Positions 19,257 to 28,396 of a stretch of DNA of 64,000 nucleotides are shown in pieces. Below the pieces are notes generated by a model. That model saw only the letters and a program-made list of their open reading frames with translations. It did no database searches and was not told the origin of the DNA. Numbering within the stretch: position 1 is the first letter of the stretch; each line of letters begins with the position of its first letter. Made by a program: the position numbers and the translations under genes. This DNA is from Sphingomonas desiccabilis (GTDB lineage Bacteria; Pseudomonadota; Alphaproteobacteria; Sphingomonadales; Sphingomonadaceae), in contig NZ_SDPT01000003.1 of assembly GCF_004135605.1 (NCBI RefSeq), forward strand, positions 372,001 through 436,000, in the 5' to 3' direction.

Positions 19257-20237
19257 TCAGGGCTCGGCGGTGTCCGTCAGAAGCGTGATCGGTGCGCCCG
19301 TGCTGCCGCTGCTGAGGCTGTCGGGCGTGACCACGACGGTGGTGCCCGCGACGAGCAGCGGCAGCAGGCGATCCCGGAAGCCCGGGTCGACCGTGATGCG
19401 ATCCTTGTCCTCCGCCATGGGAGAGCTCGCGGTCTTGCCGTCCCAGGGGAGTGCGACCTTCGTCCAGTGCGCGCCGGCGCCATCGACGCTGCTGGCGACA
19501 TAGGCGGCAGGGCGAGGAATGGCGCCGCGCAGCGTGACCGGGGCTGCCCCGATCTCGACGCCGTTGCGCAGCACCACCACGCGACGGTCTGCCGCGCTGA
19601 CGATGATCGAGACCGGGCCGGAGGGCGCCCGCTCGGGCTGCCAGAAGCCGGAGTCGCCCGCGGGGGAACGAGCGGTCTTGCCCGCCTTCAGCAGCTGCGG
19701 GACTGGAGCCACGCGGGGTACCGGCGCATCCTGGGTGATCACCACCGTCATTCCCTTGCTGGTGGCGCCGTAGAGCAGCCGCGCGAAGGCCAGCGGCAGC
19801 CGGATGCAGCCGTGCGAGGCTGGGTAGCCGGGCAGGTTTCCGGCGTGCATGGCGATCCCGTCCCAGGTCAGCCGCTGCATGAACGGCATCGGCGCGCCGT
19901 TATAGAGGTTCGACTTGTGGTCGACGTCCTTCTGAAGGACGGTGAAGACGCCGGTCGGCGTCTCGTGCCCCTTTGCGCCAGAAGAGATGGTGGAAACCCC
20001 GATCATCACCCCGTTGCGATACACATAGGCGCGCTGCAGGCGCAGGCTCACCACGATCATCATCGGCCCGTCGGGCGCGACCTGCGGCGCCCAGAGATAG
20101 CCGCCGGGCTTCAGCTTCTGCACCGCCTCGACAACGCTCAAGCTGGGCCGGTCCGCCTGCTGTGCTGCGACCGGGCTATCGGCGAGCACCGCGAACATGC
20201 AGAGCAGCGCGGCGGGCGGAGCGAGAAAGCGGTTCAT
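19257..20237 (-). CDS. L,D-transpeptidase (YkuD domain), periplasmic
   Basis: This is a 326-residue protein with a signal peptide (ALLCMFAVLADSPVAAQ). The YkuD domain occupies about residues 55-175 and carries the full active-site motif ASHGCIRLP with nucleophile C144 and H142, plus GIAMHAGN earlier. Such enzymes make 3-3 peptidoglycan crosslinks or attach proteins to the wall. The C-terminal half (about 200-326) contains a degenerate second YkuD-like strand pattern (SIIVSAADRRVVVLRNGVEIG) without the Cys, so it looks like an inactive repeat. It starts 9 bases after the stop of the GT39-like gene on the same strand, so the two are probably co-transcribed. Confidence 0.9.
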   Translation of the reverse strand: MNRFLAPPAALLCMFAVLADSPVAAQQADRPSLSVVEAVQKLKPGGYLWAPQVAPDGPMMIVVSLRLQRAYVYRNGVMIGVSTISSGAKGHETPTGVFTVLQKDVDHKSNLYNGAPMPFMQRLTWDGIAMHAGNLPGYPASHGCIRLPLAFARLLYGATSKGMTVVITQDAPVPRVAPVPQLLKAGKTARSPAGDSGFWQPERAPSGPVSIIVSAADRRVVVLRNGVEIGAAPVTLRGAIPRPAAYVASSVDGAGAHWTKVALPWDGKTASSPMAEDKDRITVDPGFRDRLLPLLVAGTTVVVTPDSLSSGSTGAPITLLTDTAEP

Positions 20238-20246
20238 GGCCGTTCC

Positions 20247-21905
20247 CTATCGCCGAATTGCCGGCGTCGGGCCAGCCGGAGTGACGCGGGCTGCGGCGGG
20301 CCGTGGTCGCGGCACGCTTCGGATGCACACCTGGGCACCCCTGTCCGACTGACGCGGGCCGCTGGTGAAGGTCGCGACGCAGCGATGATGGCGCAGCAAC
20401 CGGTGGTACACGGCCAGCGGGCGAGCGAAGCGGCCCGGTTCCTGCGCGTAGCGGGCGTAGTTCGACAGGATGGCGACGTCCGCGTCGCAGGTCGCAAGCT
20501 GCGCCACATCGACGTGGCCGAGATCGACGATCGCGCTGCCCTGCCGAAGACCGTTCACGCGGCGGTAGCTCGGCCGCTTGTTCAGCGCGGTCCGCACATC
20601 GACGCAGCCGGCGCTCCCGAGCGGGAAGAGCAGGCGGCCGCGATACGGGAGCAAGTCGAAGGCGGCGTGCTCGACCAGGATGGTGCGGCCGGGCGGCACA
20701 TGCGCGCGAACCCAGGCGGTGGCGGCCTGGCGCGGATCCTCCGCATGGCGGGCGAGCCGTTCGATCGTGACGCTCGCCATCCAGGTCGCCAGGGCAAGCA
20801 GGAGGATGCCGCCACACCAGGTGCGCCACGCACTGGGGAAGACGTCGGCCACCTTGGTGAGGCCGATCGCCGCGAGAATGGCGGCGATCGGCAGCACCGG
20901 TACGATCCAGCGCTCCCAGACGAGCGCTTGCGCCGCCAGCGCGATCAGGATCGCGGCGGCGGTAGGAAGCAGCACGATCGCTGCCGCTGGACGCCGGCGA
21001 ATGCCGAATGCACCGGTGGCGATGAGTGCCAGCCCCGGCCAGCCGAAACTCTGCGCCAGGGGATGGCGGATGTACCAGCCGAGATTCCCGAGAAACCCGT
21101 ACCCGGTGGCGCCAAGGTGCACCGGCCGTGCTTCTGCGGTGAGGTCGCGCAGCACGGCAGGATAGTCGAGCAGCAGATAGGGCGAAACCAGCAGCAGCGT
21201 TCCCAATGCGACCACGGGTGCGACCGGCAGCAAGCGGAGTGCACGGGTGTCACAGCGCGCGCGCCACAGGCCCGCCGCGAGCGGCGCCACCAGAACCAGA
21301 ACCGCCGGCCATTTGGCAGCACAGGCGAGGCCCGCGGCGATCCCTGCCCAGACGGGGTGGCGGCGTCTCGAATCCTCTGTTGCCGAAAGGGCGTGGAGCA
21401 TGCTCCAGCACATCAGCAGGGTTGCCAGCATGTCGGTGCGGATCAGCTGCGACAATTCGACATGCACGGTGTTGCACGCCAGCAGCAGCGCCGCGGCCAG
21501 CCCGGTGCGGGGGCCTGCCACTCGTCGGCCGAGCCGCCAGGTCAGCCACACGCTGACGACGCCGAACGCCACGCTCAGTCCGCGCATCGGCAGGACGAGG
21601 ATGCCCGGATCGGCGAACACCGCGGCCACGAAGGCGTCGCTGCCGCTCCAGCGGCCGAGCAGTTCGCCCAGCCCAGCCACGGCGACGATGACCAGCGCCA
21701 GCAGGTAGAAGAGCAGCGTCGCCGGATGACCGAACCAGCCGGGGTTGAGGCGTCCTTCCCGCAGCATGTCGAGCGTGGTCATGATGAAGACCGGCTCGTC
21801 AGGATCGTTGAGCGCGGGCAGCCCGAAATCGAGGTGCCACAGCCGCAACGCGGCCGCGAGCAACAGGATCGCGACCAGCAACAGCCTTTCGGATTTACGG
21901 GCCAT
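20247..21905 (-). CDS. GT39-like polytopic glycosyltransferase
   Basis: Using the ATG at 21905 the product has 552 residues, starting MARKSERLLLVAILLL. About ten hydrophobic helices follow, with the large periplasmic loop and the acidic motif NDPDEPVF after helix 1 that marks the catalytic loop of PMT/ArnT-type (GT-C) transferases using polyprenyl-phosphate sugars. The C-terminal 150 residues form a soluble domain (VEHAAFDLLPYRGRLLFPLG). It probably glycosylates a lipid or protein on the periplasmic face. It is divergent from rfbF (gap 47 bases) and upstream of the L,D-transpeptidase. An alternative in-frame start lies 11 codons upstream. Confidence 0.82.
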   Translation of the reverse strand: MARKSERLLLVAILLLAAALRLWHLDFGLPALNDPDEPVFIMTTLDMLREGRLNPGWFGHPATLLFYLLALVIVAVAGLGELLGRWSGSDAFVAAVFADPGILVLPMRGLSVAFGVVSVWLTWRLGRRVAGPRTGLAAALLLACNTVHVELSQLIRTDMLATLLMCWSMLHALSATEDSRRRHPVWAGIAAGLACAAKWPAVLVLVAPLAAGLWRARCDTRALRLLPVAPVVALGTLLLVSPYLLLDYPAVLRDLTAEARPVHLGATGYGFLGNLGWYIRHPLAQSFGWPGLALIATGAFGIRRRPAAAIVLLPTAAAILIALAAQALVWERWIVPVLPIAAILAAIGLTKVADVFPSAWRTWCGGILLLALATWMASVTIERLARHAEDPRQAATAWVRAHVPPGRTILVEHAAFDLLPYRGRLLFPLGSAGCVDVRTALNKRPSYRRVNGLRQGSAIVDLGHVDVAQLATCDADVAILSNYARYAQEPGRFARPLAVYHRLLRHHRCVATFTSGPRQSDRGAQVCIRSVPRPRPAAARVTPAGPTPAIRR

Positions 21906-21952
21906 GGCGCGCGGTTCCGTCCTCTTCGCAAACGTCATGTGCGGGAGAATCC

Positions 21953-22729
21953 ATGCGAACTGTGATACTGGCAGGCGGCCTCGGCAGCCGCCTGGGCGAA
22001 GAGACCGCCGTCCGCCCCAAGCCGATGGTGGAGATCGGCGGGATGCCGATCCTGTGGCACATCATGAAGATCTACGCTTCGGCCGGTTTCAACGACTTCG
22101 TGATCTGCCTTGGCTACAAGGGCTATCTGATCAAGGAGTATTTCGCGAACTACTTCCTGCACACCGCCGATGTCACGATCGACCTCAGGGCTGGCAGCAA
22201 CGGCATGGAAGTGCATCGCGCGCGCAGCGAGCCGTGGCGCATCACCCTGGTCGAGACCGGGGAGACGGCGATGACCGGCGGTCGGCTGGCAGCGATCCGG
22301 CCCTATCTCGATCCGGACGAGCCCTTCTGCTTCACCTATGGCGACGGCGTCGCCGACATCGACATCGCCGACCTGGTGCGCTTCCACAAGGCGCATGGTG
22401 CCCGCGCGACGATCACCTCGGTCACGCCGCCGGGCCGCTTCGGATCGCTGGAGTTCGACGGCGAGCGCGTCACCGCCTTCCGCGAGAAGCCGGCCGGGGA
22501 CGGCGGGCAGATCAACGGCGGCTTCTTTGTCGCGCACCCCAGCGTCCTCGATCTGGTCGACGGACCAGACAGCGTCTGGGAATCCGGGCCGCTGGAGCAA
22601 CTGGCTGCGCAGGGCGAGCTTCGGGGCTACCGGCATGATGGGTTCTGGCACCCGATGGATACGCTTCGCGACAAGAATCACCTGGAAACGCTTTGGCAGA
22701 ATGGGAGCGCGCCGTGGAAGCGCTGGTAA
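21953..22729 (+). CDS. rfbF: glucose-1-phosphate cytidylyltransferase
   Basis: The 258-residue enzyme makes CDP-glucose from CTP and glucose-1-phosphate. The nucleotidyltransferase signature LAGGLGSRLGEETAVRPKPM starts at residue 6, and the RfbF-specific stretches ICLGYKGYLIKEYFANYF, FCFTYGDGVADID and GFWHPMDTLRDKNHLE are all present, with normal family length. GGGAG lies shortly before the ATG. It overlaps rfbG by 16 bases, so the two are a translationally coupled pair that yields CDP-4-keto-6-deoxyglucose, the precursor of CDP-linked dideoxy and branched sugars. Confidence 0.96.
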   Translation: MRTVILAGGLGSRLGEETAVRPKPMVEIGGMPILWHIMKIYASAGFNDFVICLGYKGYLIKEYFANYFLHTADVTIDLRAGSNGMEVHRARSEPWRITLVETGETAMTGGRLAAIRPYLDPDEPFCFTYGDGVADIDIADLVRFHKAHGARATITSVTPPGRFGSLEFDGERVTAFREKPAGDGGQINGGFFVAHPSVLDLVDGPDSVWESGPLEQLAAQGELRGYRHDGFWHPMDTLRDKNHLETLWQNGSAPWKRW

Positions 22730-23808
22730 ACCGCAACTGGGCCGGCCGGCGCGTGCTCGTCACCGGCCATACCGGCTTCAAGGGCAGCTGGCTTTCGCTG
22801 TGGCTGTCCGCGATGGGAGCGGAAGTGACCGGACTGGCGCTGCCGGCTCCCACCAGCCCGAGCCTGTTCGAGGCCGCGCACCTCGCGCGCGGCGTCCGGC
22901 ACATCGAGGGCGACATCCGCGACCTGGAGACGGTTCGCGCGGCCGTGGGGCAGGCGCGACCGGACATGATCTTCCACCTCGCCGCTCAGCCGCTGGTGCG
23001 CCTGTCGTATCAGGAGCCGGTGGAGACCTATGCCACCAACGTCATGGGCACGATCCATGTGCTGGAGGCGGCCCGGGCGGTCGGCGGGGTGCGCGGGATC
23101 GTCTGCGTCACCAGCGACAAATGCTACGCGAACCGCGAGTGGGAATGGCCCTATCGCGAGAGCGATCCGATGGGCGGGCACGATCCCTACAGCAGCTCCA
23201 AGGGATGCGCGGAGCTGGTGGCGGCGGCATGGCGTAGCTCGTTCTTCGAGCAGAGCGGGCCCTTGCTGGCGACGGTGCGTGCCGGCAACGTCATCGGCGG
23301 CGGCGACTGGGCGCAGGACCGTCTGGTGCCGGACTTGGTCCGCGCGTTTGAGGCCGGCGTGGCCCCCTTGATCCGCGCGCCCGACGCGGTGCGGCCATGG
23401 CAGCATGTGCTGGAGGCGCTGGGTGGGTATCTGATGATTGGCGAGCGGCTGCTGGATGGCGAACGGCGCTTCGCCGACGCCTGGAACTTCGGCCCGGGCG
23501 ACGAGGATGCCCAGCCGGTCCGCTGGATCGTCGATCGCATGCGCGCGGTCTGGCGCGACGATGCCGCAGCGCCAAGTTTCGACACCGGCCCTCGCCCGCA
23601 CGAAGCGGGGCTGCTGCGCCTCGACAGCTCGCGCGCGCGGACCGCGCTCGGCTGGCGCCCGGCGCTGACGCTGGCCGACGCGATCGACTGGATCGTCGAC
23701 TGGCACAAGAGCGTGGGCGCCGGTGCGGACGCACGCGCCGTGACGCTGGGACAGATCGCCCATTACGAAGCGCTTTCGGGCAGGGGCCGGGTGCGCGCCG
23801 CCGCCTGA
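22714..23808 (+). CDS. rfbG: CDP-glucose 4,6-dehydratase
   Basis: This extended SDR (364 residues from the GTG at 22714) converts CDP-glucose to CDP-4-keto-6-deoxyglucose. It has the NAD motif TGHTGFKG at residues 15-22 and the catalytic Y159-SSS-K163. Family-typical stretches include HLAAQPLVRLSYQEPVETY, CVTSDKCYANREWEW and GNVIGGGDWAQDRLVPD. The GTG start is chosen because GGGAG lies six bases before it; a TTG 21 bases upstream is the alternative. No C-3 dehydrase (DdhC/RfbH) or its reductase is in the window, so the 3-hydroxyl may be kept. Confidence 0.95.
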   Translation: MEALVNRNWAGRRVLVTGHTGFKGSWLSLWLSAMGAEVTGLALPAPTSPSLFEAAHLARGVRHIEGDIRDLETVRAAVGQARPDMIFHLAAQPLVRLSYQEPVETYATNVMGTIHVLEAARAVGGVRGIVCVTSDKCYANREWEWPYRESDPMGGHDPYSSSKGCAELVAAAWRSSFFEQSGPLLATVRAGNVIGGGDWAQDRLVPDLVRAFEAGVAPLIRAPDAVRPWQHVLEALGGYLMIGERLLDGERRFADAWNFGPGDEDAQPVRWIVDRMRAVWRDDAAAPSFDTGPRPHEAGLLRLDSSRARTALGWRPALTLADAIDWIVDWHKSVGAGADARAVTLGQIAHYEALSGRGRVRAAA

Positions 23809-23869
23809 CCGCACAGGGGATCCGCCGGAGCGCGGATCCCCTGCTCCCGCAAACAGCATTCCGGATCGG

Positions 23870-24283
23870 TCACGGCTGTTCCGGGCTCCCGCGGAACGTG
23901 ACCCGGCTGTGCCAGAACCAGCTGCCTGCGATCAGCGCGACGGTGAAGCCCAGCTGCGCGATCACCGGAGGTACCTGCGCGATCTCCACCAGCAGGGGCA
24001 GCGCCACCCAGTTGGCGACATAGTTGAACAGGTAGAAGCTCGCGAAGGTCGCGAACTCGCGCAGGATGTTGCCGCGGGTGCGAAACACACCCAGCTTGTA
24101 CGTTGTGAAGGCAAAGCACAGGCTCACCGCCTGGGCGATGCCGAGCGCCACGAGGTAGTGGGTGCGGAACGCGGGCACGCTCCACAGCAGCGCCGGGTAG
24201 ATGGCGAGCCCGAACGCCGTGTTGGCAGCGCCCGCCATCAGGAAGCGGAGCGGCCGCCGCCCGGTGACGGCGGCGATGCTCAC
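23870..24283 (-). CDS. GtrA-family small membrane protein
   Basis: The start is taken as the GTG at 24283, overlapping the stop of the ThDP enzyme by four bases, and gives 137 residues. Four hydrophobic helices (about 12-32, 40-60, 75-95, 105-125) and LRFLMAGAANTAFGLAIYP at the N-terminus match the GtrA family. These proteins are associated with moving polyprenyl-phosphate-linked sugars across the inner membrane. It is the last gene of the nine-gene polysaccharide operon and would pair with the GT2 enzyme encoded upstream in it, as GtrA pairs with GtrB. Confidence 0.88.
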   Translation of the reverse strand: MSIAAVTGRRPLRFLMAGAANTAFGLAIYPALLWSVPAFRTHYLVALGIAQAVSLCFAFTTYKLGVFRTRGNILREFATFASFYLFNYVANWVALPLLVEIAQVPPVIAQLGFTVALIAGSWFWHSRVTFRGSPEQP

Positions 24284-26091
24284 TGTTCCTCGACCAACGG
24301 GATCGCCATGTTGGCGGCGAGCACGTCGCGGGGGAGGAAGGGCGACAGGTCCTCGAGCGGGGGCGAGGTGATGCGTCCGTCGGCGTGGACCTTGGCGCCG
24401 AGCTTGGGTGCGAAGGCGACATGTTCGTCGATCATGATCTCGCACAGCGCCGGCCCCGGCGCATCGAGAGTCGTCTGGATCGCGCCGGGCAGGTCGTTGT
24501 GGCCGTCGGCGCGCGCATAGGCGAAGCCGAACGCATGGGCGACCTTCTCGAAGCTCGGGAAGGTCACGTTGCTCTTGGGGCCGCCGCCGACCTCGACCCC
24601 GTTGAAGAAATTGCGATGGGTCTGGAAGATCGACACATAGCCTGAATTGTTGAGAAGGAAGACCTTCACCGGCAGGTCGTAACCGGCGATCGTCTGCAAC
24701 TCCTGCAGGTTCATCATGATGCTGCCATCCCCTGCGATGCAGAGGACGCGGCGGGTACCACCGGTCGCCGCGCACACGCCGATCGCGGCGGGCAGGTCAT
24801 AGCCCATCGTGGCGCAGCCGGAGTTGGTCCACAGCCGCTGCCCTTGTTGCAGCCGCCCCGCCTGGAAGCTCACGACGCAGGCGGAGCCATTCCCGGTCAC
24901 GACCACGTCGTCGGGGTCGAGGGCCTCGAACAGCGCCTCCATCGCGACATAAGGGTGGTTCATCGGGCCATGGTCGCGATAATCCGGAAGGACCACCGGA
25001 AAGGCAGCGACGCGCTGCTTCGACCAGGCGAGCCATTCGCGGTGCGCGGCCGTCGGGCCGGCATAGGGCGCATCCAGCATGGCGGGAAGCAGGTCGGCCA
25101 GGTCAGCGACTACCGGCAGGTCCGGCTTTACCGTGGGCTTCTGGAGCTCCAGCGGGTCGATATCGACCCAGATCTTGTAGGCGGCGCGCGCGAAGCTGTC
25201 CCAGTTGTAGCTCACCTGGCGGATGTTGAGCCGGCTCCCGAGCACCAGCAGCAGGTCCGCGCTTTGCGTCACCAGGTTGCCGCCGCGGTCGCCCACGGTG
25301 CCGGGCCGGCCGGCGTAGAGCGGGTGGTCGTTCCACAGTGTGTCATGCGCGTTCCAACCGGTCACGACCGGCACGCCAAGCCGCTCGATCAGCGCCAGGA
25401 ACTCGCGGTGCGCACCGCTCAGCCGGACGCCGGCGCCCGCCAGCACGACCGGCCGCTCGGCAGCCGCGATCCGGTCGAGGATGGTACGCGCAGTGGCGGG
25501 GAGGTCCGTGTCGCGCCATGGCTCGTCGAGTTCAGCAGGGTCGAAACCGGACAGCATCTGCGGGTCGATCTTGGCTGCCTGCACATCGAGCGGAATGTCG
25601 AGCCACACCGGGCCGGGGCGGCCACGTGTCGCCAGGTACAGCGCCTTTTCGGCGTGGTAGCGGATGCTGGCCGGCTCGGTCACCATGGTTGCATATTTGG
25701 TGATCGGGCGGACCAGTTCCTCGATGTCGAGCTCCTGGTCGCCGAGCTGGCGCAGCTTGAGCCCGGTGGCGCGCACCGTCGTCTCGCGCTTCACCTGTCC
25801 GGAGATCACCAGCATCGGGATCGAGTCGACAAAGGCGCCATAGACGCCAGTGATCGCGTTGGTGCCGCCGGGGCCGGAGGTGACGTTCACCACCGCCGGG
25901 CGGTTGGTGAAGCGGGCATAGGCCTCCGCCGCCATCGCCAGCGCCTGCTCATGATGGGTGAAGACCGTCTTCAGCCGGGGATGGGTGCCCATCGAGTGAT
26001 TGAGGTGCATGGCCCCGCCGCCGGTCAGCATGAACACCTGTTCGATGCCATGGTCGGCGAGCCATTGGGCGAGCCAGTCGGAGAGCTTCAT
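24280..26091 (-). CDS. ThDP-dependent acetolactate-synthase-like enzyme, candidate YerE-type sugar-branching enzyme
   Basis: Starting at the ATG at 26091 (ATGA overlap with the epimerase stop), the protein has 603 residues and all three ThDP-enzyme domains. E48 in FTHHEQALA is the cofactor-activating Glu, and GDGS (454-457) through NN (481-482) is the Mg-diphosphate motif. The family includes acetolactate synthases, but catabolic or biosynthetic ALS would not be expected inside a polysaccharide operon. YerE of yersiniose synthesis, an ALS-like ThDP enzyme, transfers a two-carbon unit from pyruvate to a CDP-4-ketosugar. The neighbours here (RfbF, RfbG and an SDR directly upstream) make that chemistry the best guess. 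The exact acceptor is unknown. Confidence 0.85.
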   Translation of the reverse strand: MKLSDWLAQWLADHGIEQVFMLTGGGAMHLNHSMGTHPRLKTVFTHHEQALAMAAEAYARFTNRPAVVNVTSGPGGTNAITGVYGAFVDSIPMLVISGQVKRETTVRATGLKLRQLGDQELDIEELVRPITKYATMVTEPASIRYHAEKALYLATRGRPGPVWLDIPLDVQAAKIDPQMLSGFDPAELDEPWRDTDLPATARTILDRIAAAERPVVLAGAGVRLSGAHREFLALIERLGVPVVTGWNAHDTLWNDHPLYAGRPGTVGDRGGNLVTQSADLLLVLGSRLNIRQVSYNWDSFARAAYKIWVDIDPLELQKPTVKPDLPVVADLADLLPAMLDAPYAGPTAAHREWLAWSKQRVAAFPVVLPDYRDHGPMNHPYVAMEALFEALDPDDVVVTGNGSACVVSFQAGRLQQGQRLWTNSGCATMGYDLPAAIGVCAATGGTRRVLCIAGDGSIMMNLQELQTIAGYDLPVKVFLLNNSGYVSIFQTHRNFFNGVEVGGGPKSNVTFPSFEKVAHAFGFAYARADGHNDLPGAIQTTLDAPGPALCEIMIDEHVAFAPKLGAKVHADGRITSPPLEDLSPFLPRDVLAANMAIPLVEEQ

Positions 26092-27107
26092 TTCGGGCAT
26101 TGGGTCCATCCATTGGCGAGCGCGGTGCGCCGGATCGCTTCGTTGAGGTCGATGGTCGGGGCGACGCCGAGGTCGCGGCGGATCGCCTGGGTCGAGGGGA
26201 CGTAGCGGCCGGGGTTCCAGCCGGGATCGGGCTGCCCCAGGATCTCGACGCCGGGGGCACCCAGCACGTCCGCGGTGCGCCGGGCGAGATCGGCGATCGA
26301 CACCGCCTCCTCCGAGCCGATGTTGTAGGTCGCACCCGGTGCGGCCGTGAGGTGCAGCATCCACATCCAGACCGCGAGATCGGCGGCGTAGAGATAGGAG
26401 CGCACCGCCTGGCCGGAGCCGGTCACGCGGACGGGCTTTCCCGCGATCGCATCGCGGATGAAGTTTCCGGCCGCGAAATGCGTGTCCAGCGAAAGGCCCG
26501 GCCCCAGCAGCGCGAAGATGCGCGCCGTGACGGTGTGAAGCCCGAACTGATGGTGGTGGATCGCGGTCAGCGTCTCCGCCGCGCGCTTGCCCTCCGCATA
26601 GGAGGACTTCGGGTCGCGCGGGTCGGGACCGCCCATCCAGTTTTCGTCGACGTGGAGCTGGTCCCAGGGCTGGGTGCCATAGACGGCACCGGAACTCATC
26701 AGCAGGAAGCGGGCGTCCTGTGCGCGGGCCAAGGCGAGCGCGGCGCGCGTGCCGTCCACGATGGTGTCGAACATGCGCTGCGGGTCGTTCGCCGTGAGCG
26801 CCGCGCTGGCGTCCGTGGCACCGTGGATCACGTCGGTGAAGGCGCCCGCCGGCGACTCGAAGCGCAGCACGTCGCCCGCGACCGTTTGAAAACGAGCCGC
26901 CAGATGCGGCGCACGGCTGGCGAAGGCGGCCGGGTCGCGGGTGAGCAACGTTACCTCGACGTCGATGGGCGCGCGCGCCAGCGCCTCCAGCATCCATCGG
27001 CCGATGAAGCCGGTGCCGCCCGTCATGAAGATGCGGGCGCCGTCCAACCGCGGCCAATAGGGGGCAAGCGCAAGGTCGATCGCGCGCAGATCGTGTTCGG
27101 GAATCAT
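26088..27107 (-). CDS. NAD-dependent epimerase/dehydratase, candidate YerF-like reductase
   Basis: The ATG at 27107 overlaps the upstream stop (ATGA) and gives 339 residues. This extended SDR has MTGGTGFIGRWMLEAL (NAD binding, near residue 27), LLMSSGAVYG and SSYAEGKRAAE (catalytic Ser, Tyr and Lys). RIFALLGPGLSLDTHFAAGNFI and SGQAVRSYLYAADLA are usual for sugar-nucleotide enzymes. It sits directly before the ThDP enzyme. In yersiniose synthesis the partner YerF reduces the carbonyl of the added two-carbon branch; that assignment is by analogy. A C-5 or C-4 epimerase on the CDP-sugar is the main alternative. Confidence 0.85.
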   Translation of the reverse strand: MIPEHDLRAIDLALAPYWPRLDGARIFMTGGTGFIGRWMLEALARAPIDVEVTLLTRDPAAFASRAPHLAARFQTVAGDVLRFESPAGAFTDVIHGATDASAALTANDPQRMFDTIVDGTRAALALARAQDARFLLMSSGAVYGTQPWDQLHVDENWMGGPDPRDPKSSYAEGKRAAETLTAIHHHQFGLHTVTARIFALLGPGLSLDTHFAAGNFIRDAIAGKPVRVTGSGQAVRSYLYAADLAVWMWMLHLTAAPGATYNIGSEEAVSIADLARRTADVLGAPGVEILGQPDPGWNPGRYVPSTQAIRRDLGVAPTIDLNEAIRRTALANGWTQCPK

Positions 27108-28396
27108 GCGGTGGCCAAGCCCAGGGTGGGACGGTGCTCGCGATGGGCGAGCGCCACGCGCACCAGCGCGTCCAGCGACAGCGACCAGACGATCAGGATG
27201 ACGAGGCCGGGGCGTACGAAATGACCAAGCGTCAGCCCGAACTCCGGCAGTACCGGCCGGCCGCTGAGCCAGCTCTGCGTGTCGAGACGCAGCACGGTCG
27301 CGAGCGGGAGGTCGCCCACCAGGCAGAGCAGATAGGCCGAGACAAGAGCGGGCACCGCGCCGCCGCGCCACGGCTCCAGCAGCACCAGGAACAGCAGGAA
27401 GACCTGGGTATAGCCGCCGGGCGACTGGGTCACGAGATAGGCGCCCAGCAGGATCGCGGCGACGCGCGCATGGGTGAGCGCACGCGGCTGGAGCCAGGCG
27501 GCGGCAAGCGTCGCCAGCGCCAGCAGCTGGGTCGAGCGGATCGCAAGCGGCACCGCCGCCTCGATCGCCTCGATCGTGCGAGAGGGTACGAAGTCGAGCA
27601 GCGGCAGCTGGCTCTCGCGCATCAGCAGCAGCGGCGCATAGCTGGTGGAATAATTGACCTCGTTCCAGATCTGCCCGGCGACGAAGCTGACCCAGTTCAC
27701 CGTGTTGGAGGCGAGTTCCATCGGCGAGCCCGATCCGACCAGCGCGAGCGTGACGAGATAGAGGAGGATGGTGGTGATGCCGGCGAGTTCCAGCGGCCGC
27801 CACTCGCGCCGCACCGCGTGGGCAAAGGCAGGCAGCACCAGATAGGGCTTGAAGTTGATCGTAACCGCGGTGCCGACCGCCCGCCAGGCGCGGGATCGGG
27901 TGACGGGTCCATGCGCGACTACGAAAGCCGGCAGCGCGACCAGGATGAGGTTGCCCCGCTCCAGCGTGAACAGCAGCGGCAAGCCCAGTGCCATTGCCCC
28001 CGTGCGGGGGACCGCCGTGCGCGAATCGGCGCGTCGGAACGCGATCCATAGGATAGCCACATCCGCCACATAGGCCGCCAGGATCGTCGCGCGCGCGAGC
28101 CAGTCGCAATCGCGCGCCTGGAACGGCGACCCGACGTAGCAGCCCGGCAGGCTGGTCCAGTCGAGGAACACGAACGACAGCGGCGGATAGATGCTGCGCC
28201 ACACGTCGTATGCCCCGGGCCGGTTCGCCCAATAGGCGGTGTTGAACCAGTCCATGAAGGTGTCGTTGGTGTCGAACACGAACGGCTGCGGCAGATAACC
28301 GTTGATAGAGAACCACCACAGCATGTGCGCAAAGCTCGCGACTACGGCGAGCATCAGCGCCCATTCGACGACCGGCGGGCGCGGCCGCGCGGTCAC
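27104..28396 (-). CDS. GT87/DUF2029-like polytopic membrane protein
   Basis: From the GTG at 28396 (GTGA overlap with the GT2 stop) the product has 430 residues and about ten hydrophobic helices. NGYLPQPFVFDTNDTFMDWF in the first periplasmic loop, with acidic residues after helix 1, and YPPLSFVF resemble the GT-C fold proteins of the GT87/DUF2029 group, which use polyprenyl-phosphate sugars. ERGNLILVALP and INFKPYLVLP are typical of that group. It would act on the periplasmic side, possibly using the lipid-linked sugar made by the adjacent GT2 enzyme and flipped by GtrA. It could instead be a polymerase-like protein. Confidence 0.72.
   Translation of the reverse strand: MTARPRPPVVEWALMLAVVASFAHMLWWFSINGYLPQPFVFDTNDTFMDWFNTAYWANRPGAYDVWRSIYPPLSFVFLDWTSLPGCYVGSPFQARDCDWLARATILAAYVADVAILWIAFRRADSRTAVPRTGAMALGLPLLFTLERGNLILVALPAFVVAHGPVTRSRAWRAVGTAVTINFKPYLVLPAFAHAVRREWRPLELAGITTILLYLVTLALVGSGSPMELASNTVNWVSFVAGQIWNEVNYSTSYAPLLLMRESQLPLLDFVPSRTIEAIEAAVPLAIRSTQLLALATLAAAWLQPRALTHARVAAILLGAYLVTQSPGGYTQVFLLFLVLLEPWRGGAVPALVSAYLLCLVGDLPLATVLRLDTQSWLSGRPVLPEFGLTLGHFVRPGLVILIVWSLSLDALVRVALAHREHRPTLGLATA

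Noticed and set aside
24280..26091. Ordinary acetolactate synthase (ilvB) for branched-chain amino acids
   Set aside because: No small subunit ilvH or ilvC nearby, and the gene is embedded by 4-base overlaps in a polysaccharide operon; it remains only a fallback.
26092..27057. N-terminal extension of the ThDP enzyme to 925 residues
   Set aside because: The extra part lies in a different frame over the epimerase gene and is not conserved-looking; the ATGA-coupled start at 26091 fits family length.
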